Below are positions 1 to 8,253 of a DNA stretch of 64,000 bases, one piece after another; the stretch's first letter is position 1; the number at the start of each line of letters is the position of its first letter. Source of the DNA: Solitalea lacus (lineage in GTDB: Bacteria > Bacteroidota > Bacteroidia > Sphingobacteriales > Sphingobacteriaceae); NCBI RefSeq assembly GCF_022014595.1, contig NZ_CP091740.1:434001-498000 (forward strand), given 5' to 3'. Under the pieces are notes generated by a model. That model searched no databases. It was given only the letters and a program-made list of their open reading frames with translations, and was not told the origin of the DNA. A program made the position numbers and the translations under genes.

Positions 1-1522
1 GTGTATCAACGCTGCTTACGCAAAACATAGCCGTAAACTCTTTGCTATGTGTTTTGCGGGGGTGCTGCGCAATAATATAATCGGCAATTTTGCCTAATCG
101 TTGCGGGCTTTCTAAAAGTTCCTGCGTATCAATGTCCTCAACTTCAATATCTATTTCTGTTTGACTGCCTTCTTTCTCCCGGTACCGACCCACGTATTCA
201 ACTGAAAACTTCAGCACATTTTCGTCTTTAATGGCATCGGTAATTACATATTTATGCAGGCATTCATCAAATAATTCTTTGGTAGTGCGTTTTCCTTTTT
301 CATTTGCTACTGCATTTTCGGCAAAAATTGGAGTTCCGGTAAACCCAAATAGTTGATGATTATTGAAAAAAGATTTGATACGGGTATGCGTGTCGCCAAA
401 CTGGCTGCGGTGACATTCATCAAAAATAAAGACGATGCGTTTTTCTTGCAGCTTTTCCATACGCTCTAAAAAGCGTTGCTTACTAATAGCCGAATTTAGT
501 TTTTGAATGGTAGTGACAATGAGTTTGGTTGAATCTGAAAACTGTTTTACTAAGGCATGTGTATCATCAGTTCCGTCAATACTACCTTTAGAGAAGCTGT
601 TGAATTCCTTCGTAGTTTGATAATCTAAATCTTTACGATCGACCACAAAAACCACTTTATGCACCTGCGGCAAGTGCATTAAAATTTGGCTGGCTTTAAA
701 AGAAGTAAGCGTTTTACCTGATCCTGTTGTATGCCATATATAGCCGTTTTTGGTGCTGTTTTTTACTCTGTCTATCAATGCTTCGGTAGCATAATATTGA
801 TAGGGGCGGAGTATCATCAGTATTTTTTCGGTTTCATTTAATACGATGTACTTAGTGATCATTTTGGCCACATGGCAAGGTTCTAAGAAAACCTTGCTAA
901 ACTCCTCTAATTGGGTAATGTTTTTATTGAAGTGATCCGACCAGTAGAACGTTTGCTTAAAAGATTGAAAGCGGTTATTGGCATAATACTTCGTGTTTAC
1001 CCCATTACTAATGACAAAGAGTTGTACGAACTGAAATAAGCCATTGGAAGTCCCGAATGAATGACGGTGGTAACGATTAACCTGATTAAAGGCTTCTTTA
1101 AGCTCCAAGCCGCGACGTTTAAGTTCTATTTGCACCAGCGGTAAACCGTTAATGAGGATAGTTACATCATAACGGTTTTTGTAGGGCCCTTCCATGCTAA
1201 CCTGTTGTGTAACCTGAAACTCGTTTTTGCACCAATGCTCCTGATTGATAAACTCTATATAAGCGGTTTCAGCATTGTCTTTAGTGAACTGCATTTTGTC
1301 TCTCAATACTTTGGCCCGCTCAAATACATTGCCTTTGTTAAGATGGTTTACAACTTTCTCAAACTCATTGGCTGATAAGGTAGTGTTATTGTGTTTTTCT
1401 AATTGGGATTTTAGATTAGCCAGTAAAGCAGCTTCATCATTAATAGCAACGAAACGATGTCCTAATGCAACCAATTGCTTCACTAAGTTATCTTCTAACT
1501 CTTGTTCAGGTTGTTTTCCCAT
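1..1522 (-). CDS. hsdR: Type I restriction endonuclease subunit R (partial)
   Basis: This is the restriction and DNA-translocation subunit of a type I R-M system, cut by the left window edge after about 507 residues. From the ATG at 1522 the product shows a PD-(E/D)XK nuclease core (RYDVTIL near residue 117, then IELK near 132), a Walker A motif TTGSGKT near 265 and a DEAD-type box DECH near 366 (FIFDECHRSQFGD). These are the expected HsdR N-terminal order. Full family members are about 1000 residues, so the missing part is due to the window, not necessarily a lesion. It follows hsdM and hsdS on the same strand but is separated from hsdS by a three-gene toxin-antitoxin-chaperone-like cassette. 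Confidence 0.95.
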   Translation of the reverse strand, partial: MGKQPEQELEDNLVKQLVALGHRFVAINDEAALLANLKSQLEKHNNTTLSANEFEKVVNHLNKGNVFERAKVLRDKMQFTKDNAETAYIEFINQEHWCKNEFQVTQQVSMEGPYKNRYDVTILINGLPLVQIELKRRGLELKEAFNQVNRYHRHSFGTSNGLFQFVQLFVISNGVNTKYYANNRFQSFKQTFYWSDHFNKNITQLEEFSKVFLEPCHVAKMITKYIVLNETEKILMILRPYQYYATEALIDRVKNSTKNGYIWHTTGSGKTLTSFKASQILMHLPQVHKVVFVVDRKDLDYQTTKEFNSFSKGSIDGTDDTHALVKQFSDSTKLIVTTIQKLNSAISKQRFLERMEKLQEKRIVFIFDECHRSQFGDTHTRIKSFFNNHQLFGFTGTPIFAENAVANEKGKRTTKELFDECLHKYVITDAIKDENVLKFSVEYVGRYREKEGSQTEIDIEVEDIDTQELLESPQRLGKIADYIIAQHPRKTHSKEFTAMFCVSSVDT

Positions 1523-1580
1523 TTTATATTGATAAATGTTTAAAGTAGATGCTAGTAATTTGCGGTTGCTATTATACAAC

Positions 1581-1605
1581 AAAAGGCCAATATGATTGAC
1601 CTTTT
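1581..1605. terminator. Hairpin between the SecB-like gene and hsdR
   Basis: An 11-bp inverted repeat (AAAAGGCCAAT / ATTGACCTTTT, one G-T pair) with a 3-nt loop lies in the short gap between the SecB-like gene and hsdR. The T-run is short on both strands, so it may be a weak terminator or a processing/attenuation hairpin that separates the cassette from hsdR. Confidence 0.45.
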
Positions 1606-1624
1606 ATCTTAATAGCATTAATAA

Positions 1625-2077
1625 TTATTTAGATTCTTTTATTTCTTCTTTGAAAACAATATCCTCTTTTATGATTTCTGTAACATCAATTGTTGGAAGA
1701 ATAAAATTATTATACGGTGTATTTTCTGTTTTTGCGTGTAAAACACCTCTTGCTGTTCCAACTGTTATCATCGCTAAATGTGTCATGAAATTCTTTGGAA
1801 CTACAATGGCTGATGTTTCTTTGTTTTTAAAAGATTCCCATGCTTGGGGATGAATCTTAAATTGACAAAGTATTTCTATTAGAAGAAAAGGTTTACTCTT
1901 TATTTCAAATGCAAATTTGGCAAACAAACCAATTGTTTGATTTTCTTTATCAATACCAAAGTTTAACGCTGTCTCTAGTTTTACTTCTTCTGTTGTTTGA
2001 ACAGTTACTTCCAGCATCGCAAATTGTTTGGTTGCTATGTGTTGAAGGATAAAACCAATTTCTTTTTTCTCTACCAT
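1625..2077 (-). CDS. SecB-like chaperone of a predicted TAC module
   Basis: The 150-residue product has the general layout of SecB-family chaperones: an N-terminal strand region, a middle stretch LIEILCQFKIHPQAWESF resembling the SecB strand-and-linker, and a C-terminal segment (PKNFMTHLAMITVGTARGVL, then FILPTIDVTEII) resembling the SecB helix followed by the PPV/INF-type end. I chose the ATG at 2077, which shares an A with the antitoxin stop (TAATG), so translation is probably coupled; the TTG at 2083 is an alternative. Known SecB-like proteins in toxin-antitoxin-chaperone loci stabilise a tailed antitoxin. Assignment rests on pattern and context, not on a search; a general SecB is unlikely in this position. 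Confidence 0.62.
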   Translation of the reverse strand: MVEKKEIGFILQHIATKQFAMLEVTVQTTEEVKLETALNFGIDKENQTIGLFAKFAFEIKSKPFLLIEILCQFKIHPQAWESFKNKETSAIVVPKNFMTHLAMITVGTARGVLHAKTENTPYNNFILPTIDVTEIIKEDIVFKEEIKESK

Positions 2078-2532
2078 TAACAAGCCATTTTAAAAAGTGT
2101 AGTTGAAGTAAGTTCTGTATCAAAAGATTGTAATTCAGAGAAATCACTTTTAGCCTGATAGAATTGTTCTATCTTCATAATTTCAGTTCTTACAAATTGT
2201 TCTGGCGTATAAACTTTAGAGATTGTGTATTTAGGAACTGAAATTAATTCAATATTTAAAGCTTGTTCTATTTTAGCAATGGTTTCAAGGGTTAAATTCT
2301 CTTTGCCTTTAACTATTTTATTTACCTGCTGAGGAGATACACCCATTGCATTGGCTAAATCGAGCTGTGATTTTCTTTGTTCGCGAAGCGTTTTGGTGAT
2401 CATTATCGCAATTGCTTGTGAACGCTTTAACCAACTTTTGTTCTCTTCGCGGTATTGTACATCAGCGACCCATTGAGATGGCTCTTTTGAAACTAATCCC
2501 GCTAGTTTTTCTTTTAAATTATCTACTGCCAT
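2077..2532 (-). CDS. XRE-family antitoxin with C-terminal tail
   Basis: A 151-residue protein with a helix-turn-helix of the XRE/Cro type at about residues 53-93 (QLDLANAMGVSPQQVNKIVKG). An N-terminal extension of about 45 residues and a C-terminal tail of about 50 residues flank the HTH. In characterised TAC modules the antitoxin carries such a tail (chaperone-addiction region) that must be bound by the SecB-like partner; that role here is inference. The gene starts 4 nt after the putative toxin stop and its own stop overlaps the chaperone start, so the three genes form one unit, probably repressed by this protein. Confidence 0.75.
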   Translation of the reverse strand: MAVDNLKEKLAGLVSKEPSQWVADVQYREENKSWLKRSQAIAIMITKTLREQRKSQLDLANAMGVSPQQVNKIVKGKENLTLETIAKIEQALNIELISVPKYTISKVYTPEQFVRTEIMKIEQFYQAKSDFSELQSFDTELTSTTLFKMAC

Positions 2533-2536
2533 AGCC

Positions 2537-3097
2537 TTATAGTTCTAGTAGTTCATAATCATCTTGGTCGAGAACACCTTTTTCAGTTAAATAGTTTTTT
2601 AACATTTCTAACTTTCTCAATTCTACTTGTAGATGTTCTCTATTGTCCATCGTTTCTGTCAGCTTAATTGCCCCTCCACTAACAACAAACATATTAGGAC
2701 CTATACGTATAGCATAAATTCTGAGCCAACTTTTCCTATTTAAACCTGTTGCTTTACTTTTTTGAAGAGGGGTTATTTTATACGCTCCGTTGTCTAATGG
2801 TTTGAAAATACTTTGTAATGATGATGAACCTGAGGACGCAATTGATTTTATGGTATTTTCTAATTCTTCAGCTTCATCCAGGGTAATCTGGATTGCCTGC
2901 TCAATGGATATATCATCATATATATCTTTATAAAAGCCACTTTTTAAGTCAGTTTGATGTTTTTCGAAAAAATCATTCAAATATTCAACATCGTTCCAAT
3001 TGTTAAATAAGTCACTGAATTCATCGGTTGTTTTATCATCGAATGCTACTGAATATAAGCTTTCATTAATGACTGCAAAGATAGAGACTATTTTCAT
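2537..3097 (-). CDS. Putative toxin of the TAC-like cassette
   Basis: A 186-residue protein, first gene of the cassette. The N-terminal half (residues 1-95) is acidic and helical. The C-terminal half has a basic patch LQKSKATGLNRKSWLRIYAIRI followed by a strand-rich stretch FVVSGGAIKLTETM, reminiscent of the small beta-sheet core of HigB/RelE-type toxins. I do not recognise a named family with certainty. Toxin function is inferred from gene order (toxin, XRE antitoxin, SecB-like chaperone), tight spacing and the dedicated promoter upstream. An alternative is a non-toxic effector controlled by the XRE protein. Confidence 0.55.
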   Translation of the reverse strand: MKIVSIFAVINESLYSVAFDDKTTDEFSDLFNNWNDVEYLNDFFEKHQTDLKSGFYKDIYDDISIEQAIQITLDEAEELENTIKSIASSGSSSLQSIFKPLDNGAYKITPLQKSKATGLNRKSWLRIYAIRIGPNMFVVSGGAIKLTETMDNREHLQVELRKLEMLKNYLTEKGVLDQDDYELLEL

Positions 3098-3124
3098 TAA
3101 ATCAACTTATAGGTTTATTTTTCT

Positions 3125-3156
3125 CAATGTTACTTTTTTTAGACATATTATACAAA
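3125..3156 (-). promoter_or_regulatory. Bacteroidota-type promoter of the TAC-like cassette
   Basis: On the minus strand a TTTG box (3153-3156) is followed after 20 nt by TAACATTG (3125-3132), one mismatch from the Bacteroidota -7 consensus TAnnTTTG with consensus spacing. The TTTG box overlaps the last codons of hsdS. The start codon of the putative toxin is 28 nt further on. Confidence 0.55.
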
Positions 3157-4317
3157 CATTTGCTGCAATAATCCTTTTTTAAACGTTTGCTTTTTTTCTA
3201 ACTGAATGGTAACCAGTTTGATTTTATCATCTATTGCAGATAGGAAATTTGCGATTTTTTCCTGTTCATCAGGAGAAGGAATAAGTAATTTGAGACAATT
3301 AATATCTTTCTTTTGAATGTTCGGCAGTCCAGAACCAACCCTTAAACGCATGATCTCATTCTGATTAAATTTAAGAATTTGATATAGAAACGGCTTTTTA
3401 AGTCCTTCAACTAGATTTGAAAGGGAATAACAATGTCCGCCGCTCCAAAATTTGGTTTTCATGTAATTAACATAACCACAAGAGTTACCACCTTCACTAA
3501 TTGTAATAGTGTCTTCAATCGTATTCCATTCATCCGTGTAGCCAGATGGGTCAATTCCTCCATTAAGTGCTGGATATTTTCCTATTTCACGTAACTCACT
3601 CTTATTTAATTGCTCCCCTTTAACTATATTACATAATTCTCCTAACGTCTTTTCTTTCCATTTTGGAAAATCATTGCCGTTTTCATCTTTAAACCTGATT
3701 TGCTGGCTAAAGAGTTGCTGCATAACGCCTTTTTTGTATTGTTCTAAGAGTGCTTTTTTCTTAGTCAATTGTTGGATATTATCATCCACGGCGGTAAGGA
3801 AGGAAGCGATTTTTTGTTGCTCAGGAAGTGAAGGAATAATTATTCTCAATCTTTCAAACTCTTTCTGACCAAGTGTTTTGTTCCTCCCTGCTCCTCCAGG
3901 AGAAGCCATTTCTAATAAACCTTTACCCTTCTTAGTTAGAAATAAATAAAGTATATAATCAAGACTTAACTTATCATATATTGGTTGGTACATAGGGAAT
4001 CGATGGGATGCTATCATTCCAATTTCTTTCATTGTTGTTTTGGCTACAGCTTGCTCCCAGGCAAAAACAATATTTACTATAAAAACATTTTCCTTTATCC
4101 AGAAGACACGCTTATTACCTAAGGATGCCCCTGTTACATAATCCTTATGAAAGATTCCTTTACCATGTGAACGAATTCCTATTTGCTGATATAATTTAGT
4201 TTCATCTACTTCAACTGGAAGTGAAATCCTTTCAAATATATCACTCAGTTTTTTTTCTTCCCAGTCTCCGCTAAACTCAGAAAAACGTAGGGTAGGTGCT
4301 TTTTTAATGAATGACAT
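3148..4317 (-). CDS. hsdS: Type I R-M specificity subunit S
   Basis: A 389-residue DNA-recognition subunit with the usual two-fold plan: target-recognition domain 1 (about 1-160), conserved helix 1 (PEQQKIASFLTAVDDNIQQL near 165-195), target-recognition domain 2 (about 205-340) and conserved helix 2 (PDEQEKIANFLSAIDDKI near 350-370). Each helix is followed by a similar KKG(V/L)(M/L)QQ(L/M)F end, which are the internal repeats expected for a subunit that reads a bipartite site. Its start overlaps the hsdM 3' end by 14 nt, so the two are probably translationally coupled. It appears intact. Confidence 0.95.
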   Translation of the reverse strand: MSFIKKAPTLRFSEFSGDWEEKKLSDIFERISLPVEVDETKLYQQIGIRSHGKGIFHKDYVTGASLGNKRVFWIKENVFIVNIVFAWEQAVAKTTMKEIGMIASHRFPMYQPIYDKLSLDYILYLFLTKKGKGLLEMASPGGAGRNKTLGQKEFERLRIIIPSLPEQQKIASFLTAVDDNIQQLTKKKALLEQYKKGVMQQLFSQQIRFKDENGNDFPKWKEKTLGELCNIVKGEQLNKSELREIGKYPALNGGIDPSGYTDEWNTIEDTITISEGGNSCGYVNYMKTKFWSGGHCYSLSNLVEGLKKPFLYQILKFNQNEIMRLRVGSGLPNIQKKDINCLKLLIPSPDEQEKIANFLSAIDDKIKLVTIQLEKKQTFKKGLLQQMFV

Positions 4318-5917
4318 TACTTTCTAAGGTTAAAAATGGAGTTACAAGATTTAATTGTTTACAGAAATCTAAAATTGAGGCATCGGTAGCCTTTATGTCG
4401 TTTTCTAAATCGTTTAGCTTTTGAGCTATAGTCTGTAAATCAACCTTTTCCTCTTCTTCAAAGGTGTCTACATAACGTGGAATGTTGAGGTTAAAATCGT
4501 TTCCCTTTATTTCCTCCAGGCTGGCTACATAGCTGTATTTTTCCTCTGCCGAACGCTCGCGGTAAGTGGTAATGATTTTATCAATATCTTGTTCTCTTAA
4601 ATAATTTTGATTAGTCCCATTACCATAATGCTTGCTGGCATCAATAAATAAAATATCGCCTTCGTTTTCTCTACATTTTTTAAAAACTAAAATGCAGGTA
4701 GGTATGCTGGTGCCATAAAAAATATTGGCGGGTAAACCTATAACAGCATCCAGGTAATTGCGGTCCTCAATTAAATACCGGCGTATATGGCCTTCGGCTG
4801 CACTACGGAATAAAACGCCATGCGGTAATACTACAGCCATGGTTCCATTATCGGCCAGTTGGTGTATCATGTGCTGCACAAAAGCGAAATCGGCTTTGGT
4901 TGCCGGGGCTAGTTTGCCGTACTGGCTAAAACGGTCATCGCTCATGTGCAATGGGCTGGCACTCCAATGGGCAGAGAATGGTGGATTGGCCACAATGGCT
5001 TCAAAGCGTTCGTTGATGTGTTGCGGGTGTTCCAGCGTGTCTTCCTGTTTTATGTCGAACTTTTGATAATGCACATCATGTAAAATCATGTTCATGCGTG
5101 CCAGATTATAGGTAGTACGGTTTAATTCCTGTCCGTAAAAGTTAGAAACTTCATCCACTTCTTTGGCAACTCGTAATAACAATGAACCCGAACCGCAGGT
5201 GGGGTCGTACACTGATTTTAAGCGGGTTTTACGAGTAGTAACCAGTTTGGCCAATACTTTTGAAACCTGTTGCGGCGTATAAAACTCACCTGCTTTTTTG
5301 CCGGCGCCACTGGCAAATTGCCCGATCAGATATTCATAAGCATCGCCCAGTACATCTGAATTAACATCTTTTAACTGGAAGTCTATTTTATCCAGATGCG
5401 CAAGTACTTTGGCAATCAAACTGTTTTTAGCAGATTCTGTACGACCCAATTTTGTTGAGGTGAGGTCGAGATCTTCAAACAGATTATCGAAATCATCTTC
5501 ACTGTCGGTACCCATGGTACTTTGCTCAATGCTGTTGAGGATCTTGCCTAAATCTTCCAGTATGAAATTACTTTTCACATCAGCTTCTTCATCATCGGCT
5601 ATGGAGTTACCTCGTTTGGCAATTTCAGAGAAAAGCTCCGTCGGCTTTAAAAAATAACCCAGCTTTAAAAGTGATTCTTCTTTAATGGCGGCTAAGTATT
5701 CCAGGCCTTCATCCGTATTTTCATTGATATTATTGTACGTAATGCCATCTTCCTTTAAAATGTCGTTGGCATACATCAGCATTTTCTCAGAAAGATATTT
5801 ATAGAAGATGAAACCCAATATATAATCACGGAATTCATCAGCATCCATTTTGCCACGTAAAGTATTGGCAATATTCCATAATTGTTGTTCGAGTATTCGT
5901 TTTTGATCTTCAGACAT
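4304..5917 (-). CDS. hsdM: Type I R-M DNA methyltransferase subunit M
   Basis: A 537-residue adenine N6-methyltransferase. The N-terminal HsdM helical domain (residues 1-150) precedes the catalytic domain, where the SAM-binding motif DPTCGSG is at 238-244 and the catalytic NPPF motif at 311-314. HsdM with HsdS methylates host DNA; adding HsdR makes the nuclease. It is the first gene of the operon, and its last codons overlap hsdS. Confidence 0.97.
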   Translation of the reverse strand: MSEDQKRILEQQLWNIANTLRGKMDADEFRDYILGFIFYKYLSEKMLMYANDILKEDGITYNNINENTDEGLEYLAAIKEESLLKLGYFLKPTELFSEIAKRGNSIADDEEADVKSNFILEDLGKILNSIEQSTMGTDSEDDFDNLFEDLDLTSTKLGRTESAKNSLIAKVLAHLDKIDFQLKDVNSDVLGDAYEYLIGQFASGAGKKAGEFYTPQQVSKVLAKLVTTRKTRLKSVYDPTCGSGSLLLRVAKEVDEVSNFYGQELNRTTYNLARMNMILHDVHYQKFDIKQEDTLEHPQHINERFEAIVANPPFSAHWSASPLHMSDDRFSQYGKLAPATKADFAFVQHMIHQLADNGTMAVVLPHGVLFRSAAEGHIRRYLIEDRNYLDAVIGLPANIFYGTSIPTCILVFKKCRENEGDILFIDASKHYGNGTNQNYLREQDIDKIITTYRERSAEEKYSYVASLEEIKGNDFNLNIPRYVDTFEEEEKVDLQTIAQKLNDLENDIKATDASILDFCKQLNLVTPFLTLESNVIH

Positions 5918-6189
5918 TTGTAGAATAATTTTATAAGCAGAAATGATTTTGCTTCAGTGGAGCAAATTAGCGAAAACCGGGGAAACAATTCTATAGGTAA
6001 AATTACGTTTTCTGACGTTTGCAATTAGCAACGCACCTATATAGCCTTAGCACATTTGCAAAGGTTTTTAGACTCAAATTTGAGCCTCTTATGAGCTAGT
6101 GTCGGTATCATTAAAATTTCTTCGCTCATACAATACAGGTTTATGTATAAGTTTCAGGGCCTTATGCCTTGAGTAAGTGTAATAGGCGT
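5918..6189. other. Intergenic gap upstream of hsdM
   Basis: No convincing gene is present. This 272-nt stretch holds the hsdM promoter region on the minus strand and marks the boundary between the R-M operon and the 3' end of the mobilization genes. I saw no attachment site or terminal repeat that would define an element end here. Confidence 0.4.
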
Positions 6190-6732
6190 CTATTGTTGTT
6201 CACTATTGGAAATGGCCTCATCCATTAATCGCTTCACCCCCTTGCCATTTTTTTTATAGAGATAATCCCAAGCTTTTTGAATCCGTTCATTTTCCAATTG
6301 TTTAATTTTAATTGTTTGCTGGGCTTCACTCCAATGAATCCCCCACTTATAAAGATTGGTAATAAACAAAAGAAGTACGAGCCAAAGCAGCCAACGGCTG
6401 AAAACGACTTTATAAAAGAGTTTTGCGTCCTGTTCGGGAAATAATAAGATTTGAAATTTTTTAATGATACTCTTAGGCTGGGAGCCTACTATTAATTTCA
6501 TATCAACAATGCCGCTTTTTATAATTTCCTGGATAGGCATGATATCAATTTTTACAGCATTGTTTTCCGTGAGGGACCGCTTTTTCTGAAAACTGTCGAA
6601 TTTGCCATTCAGTTCATTAACAGCTGAAATCAAATCGTTTACAGTCTGATTAATTGTTTGCTGCTCTTTCGTGAATTCTTCCAACACTATTTCAAGGGTT
6701 TCTTTTGCAATTGTTTCGGTTTTCTTTTCCAT
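6190..6732 (-). CDS. Mobilization-associated membrane protein
   Basis: A 180-residue protein with a heptad-like N-terminal half (about 1-70, likely coiled coil) and one clear transmembrane segment (WLLWLVLLLFITNLY, about residues 118-136) followed by a charged C-terminal tail. It lies 26 nt downstream of the relaxase and is probably the last gene of that operon. Proteins of this size and shape often follow relaxases in mobilizable elements of Bacteroidota, but I do not recognise a specific family. A role in anchoring the relaxosome is inference only. Confidence 0.55.
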   Translation of the reverse strand: MEKKTETIAKETLEIVLEEFTKEQQTINQTVNDLISAVNELNGKFDSFQKKRSLTENNAVKIDIMPIQEIIKSGIVDMKLIVGSQPKSIIKKFQILLFPEQDAKLFYKVVFSRWLLWLVLLLFITNLYKWGIHWSEAQQTIKIKQLENERIQKAWDYLYKKNGKGVKRLMDEAISNSEQQ

Positions 6733-6758
6733 AATGCATCTTTTTAATCATCAAACAA

Positions 6759-7754
6759 TTATCTATTAATCTTTAATCCTTTCCTTCTGCGCTTAGTTTC
6801 TTTTAATAGTTGAGGATTGGTTTCTGCTACCTCTGGTTCATTTTTTAGAAGTTGGTGAAGTAAATTTGAAGAGCTGTTTTCCGTAAATCCACCCAACAAA
6901 ATACTTTTGTGATTCATTAAGTTGTTTTTCTCACTTAGTGTATGGTTGATAAATGATGTATCAGATTGTTTTGGTTCCAGTTGTTTCAATTTTTGATTCA
7001 TTAAGAGAGTATTTTCAATTTTTGATAGAGAATACCCCACTTCGCTGCCTTTGATCTTTACTTTCTTAGAATCAATGAACGAGATTCCCCGGCCTTTAAT
7101 AACGATATAGCCCTTTACTTTCATTTCTTTTTCAAATAAAGAATACTGAGAGACTTTAGACAGGGTCAATTTAATGTCCGCTTTTAGTTTTTCTTTACGC
7201 TGATCATATCTAGGAAGCATTCGATCCTTAGGAGATAAAAACGCTCGAGGATTTAAGACTTCTTTCAGTTGATATTGCTTTTCCAATCGACGGCAAAGGT
7301 TTGCCATGAGTTTATAGTTGTTGCTGTCAGAGGCAACCTTACCATCGAACCCTACGCGATTTGCTGCGATGTGTATATGCTGTTCTTTAGTGTCTTTATG
7401 CAATACACAGATGTATTGATGATCCTCTATGCCAAACTCTTTTGCGCAAGCCTGGCCGATTTCAATCAATTGGTTTTTAGTAAGGATTTCATCAGGAGCC
7501 AGTCGCAAGGATAAATGAAGAACCGGCTTTTCTACTCTTTTACTTAGCTTTTGCACATCCTTAAATTGACTAGCCAGTTCACGTTTGTTTCCAAAACAAT
7601 TGTTAAAGGCAAGTATTTCTGCACGGTCTATATGCTGCAAATGATCACTAAGCGATAAAGATTTTTTCTGCTGTTCAGAAAGTTCCTGTTTATCTTCCAA
7701 GCAATAACTGATGCAGTGATAAAAGGATTTTCCAATAGATACATGTCCGATCAT
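6759..7754 (-). CDS. Relaxase / mobilization nuclease (MobB/MbpB-like)
   Basis: A 331-residue relaxase that would nick oriT and lead the transferred strand. The histidine motif HIHIAANRVG is visible near residue 125, preceded by HKDTKEQ, and an N-terminal tyrosine (SFYHCISY, residues 11-18) is a candidate catalytic residue. The C-terminal 110 residues are basic and low in structure. Its start overlaps the stop of the upstream RHH gene by 4 nt. It is shorter than large conjugative relaxases, as expected for mobilizable elements of Bacteroidota. It appears intact, but no integrase or coupling protein is nearby. Confidence 0.9.
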   Translation of the reverse strand: MIGHVSIGKSFYHCISYCLEDKQELSEQQKKSLSLSDHLQHIDRAEILAFNNCFGNKRELASQFKDVQKLSKRVEKPVLHLSLRLAPDEILTKNQLIEIGQACAKEFGIEDHQYICVLHKDTKEQHIHIAANRVGFDGKVASDSNNYKLMANLCRRLEKQYQLKEVLNPRAFLSPKDRMLPRYDQRKEKLKADIKLTLSKVSQYSLFEKEMKVKGYIVIKGRGISFIDSKKVKIKGSEVGYSLSKIENTLLMNQKLKQLEPKQSDTSFINHTLSEKNNLMNHKSILLGGFTENSSSNLLHQLLKNEPEVAETNPQLLKETKRRRKGLKINR

Positions 7755-8131
7755 AATAAATACTGCTTTATTGCCGATGCCAATTCTTTAGCTTGGGTTG
7801 ATTGTACTTTTAATTCTGCCCGTTCCAATACGCTTAACTCTTCAATCCCATTCCGTTTCTTTGCAATCTGATTTAAATTGGCTGCTAAGTGATTCAGCGT
7901 TGCAGTAAATAAAAGCACTTCTTTGGGCAGTACTTTTAGCCGTTTATCAACTTTCCCATTAATTGCTATTTCTCGAAAGTATTCTGAAACAGAAAGGCTC
8001 ACACTATTGGCCTTAGCCTCAATAATCCTACGTTCATACAAGGTGCACCTGACTGCAAGCAACTGATCTTTTTTTACAGTCTTTTTAGGTCGACCACCCT
8101 TGTTTTTTCTGACAACAATCTGCGTTTGCAT
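7751..8131 (-). CDS. Relaxosome accessory DNA-binding protein (MobA/MobC-like)
   Basis: A 126-residue basic protein. The segment DQLLAVRCTLYERRIIEAKA followed by SVSEYFREIAI is the pattern of the ribbon-helix-helix relaxosome proteins that bind oriT and assist the relaxase. A lysine- and arginine-rich N-terminus (KNKGGRPKKTVKK) precedes it. The gene overlaps the relaxase start by 4 nt. Just upstream are two direct repeats and a hairpin that could be its binding site and the oriT. Confidence 0.85.
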   Translation of the reverse strand: MQTQIVVRKNKGGRPKKTVKKDQLLAVRCTLYERRIIEAKANSVSLSVSEYFREIAINGKVDKRLKVLPKEVLLFTATLNHLAANLNQIAKKRNGIEELSVLERAELKVQSTQAKELASAIKQYLL

Positions 8132-8152
8132 ATTATCCTCCCTCTAATTTTT

Positions 8153-8242
8153 TGAATGCGATAGCATGAAAAAAATCCTCTCTCTGAATGCGATAGCATG
8201 AAGAGAGCCAGCCGTTTTGGTTATACCAAAACATAGCTGGCT
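8153..8242. other. Candidate oriT: direct repeats plus hairpin
   Basis: Two exact 18-bp copies of TGAATGCGATAGCATGAA (8153-8170 and 8185-8202) lie 32 bp apart, about three helical turns. They are followed by an inverted repeat AGCCAGC...GCTGGCT (8206-8242) that encloses a second one, GTTTTGGT / ACCAAAAC. This sits directly upstream of the RHH relaxosome gene, the usual place for oriT and for autoregulation of mob genes. The nic site is not identified, and the hairpin could instead serve the primase gene that ends at 8254. Confidence 0.5.
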
Positions 8243-8253
8243 ACTGCTAATCG

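Noticed and set aside
1-1522. hsdR as a truncated pseudogene
   Set aside because: The frame simply runs off the window edge; nothing indicates a lesion.
5776-6024. An 82-aa minus-strand open frame overlapping the hsdM start
   Set aside because: It overlaps the coding N-terminus of hsdM in another frame and has no family text; it is a shadow.
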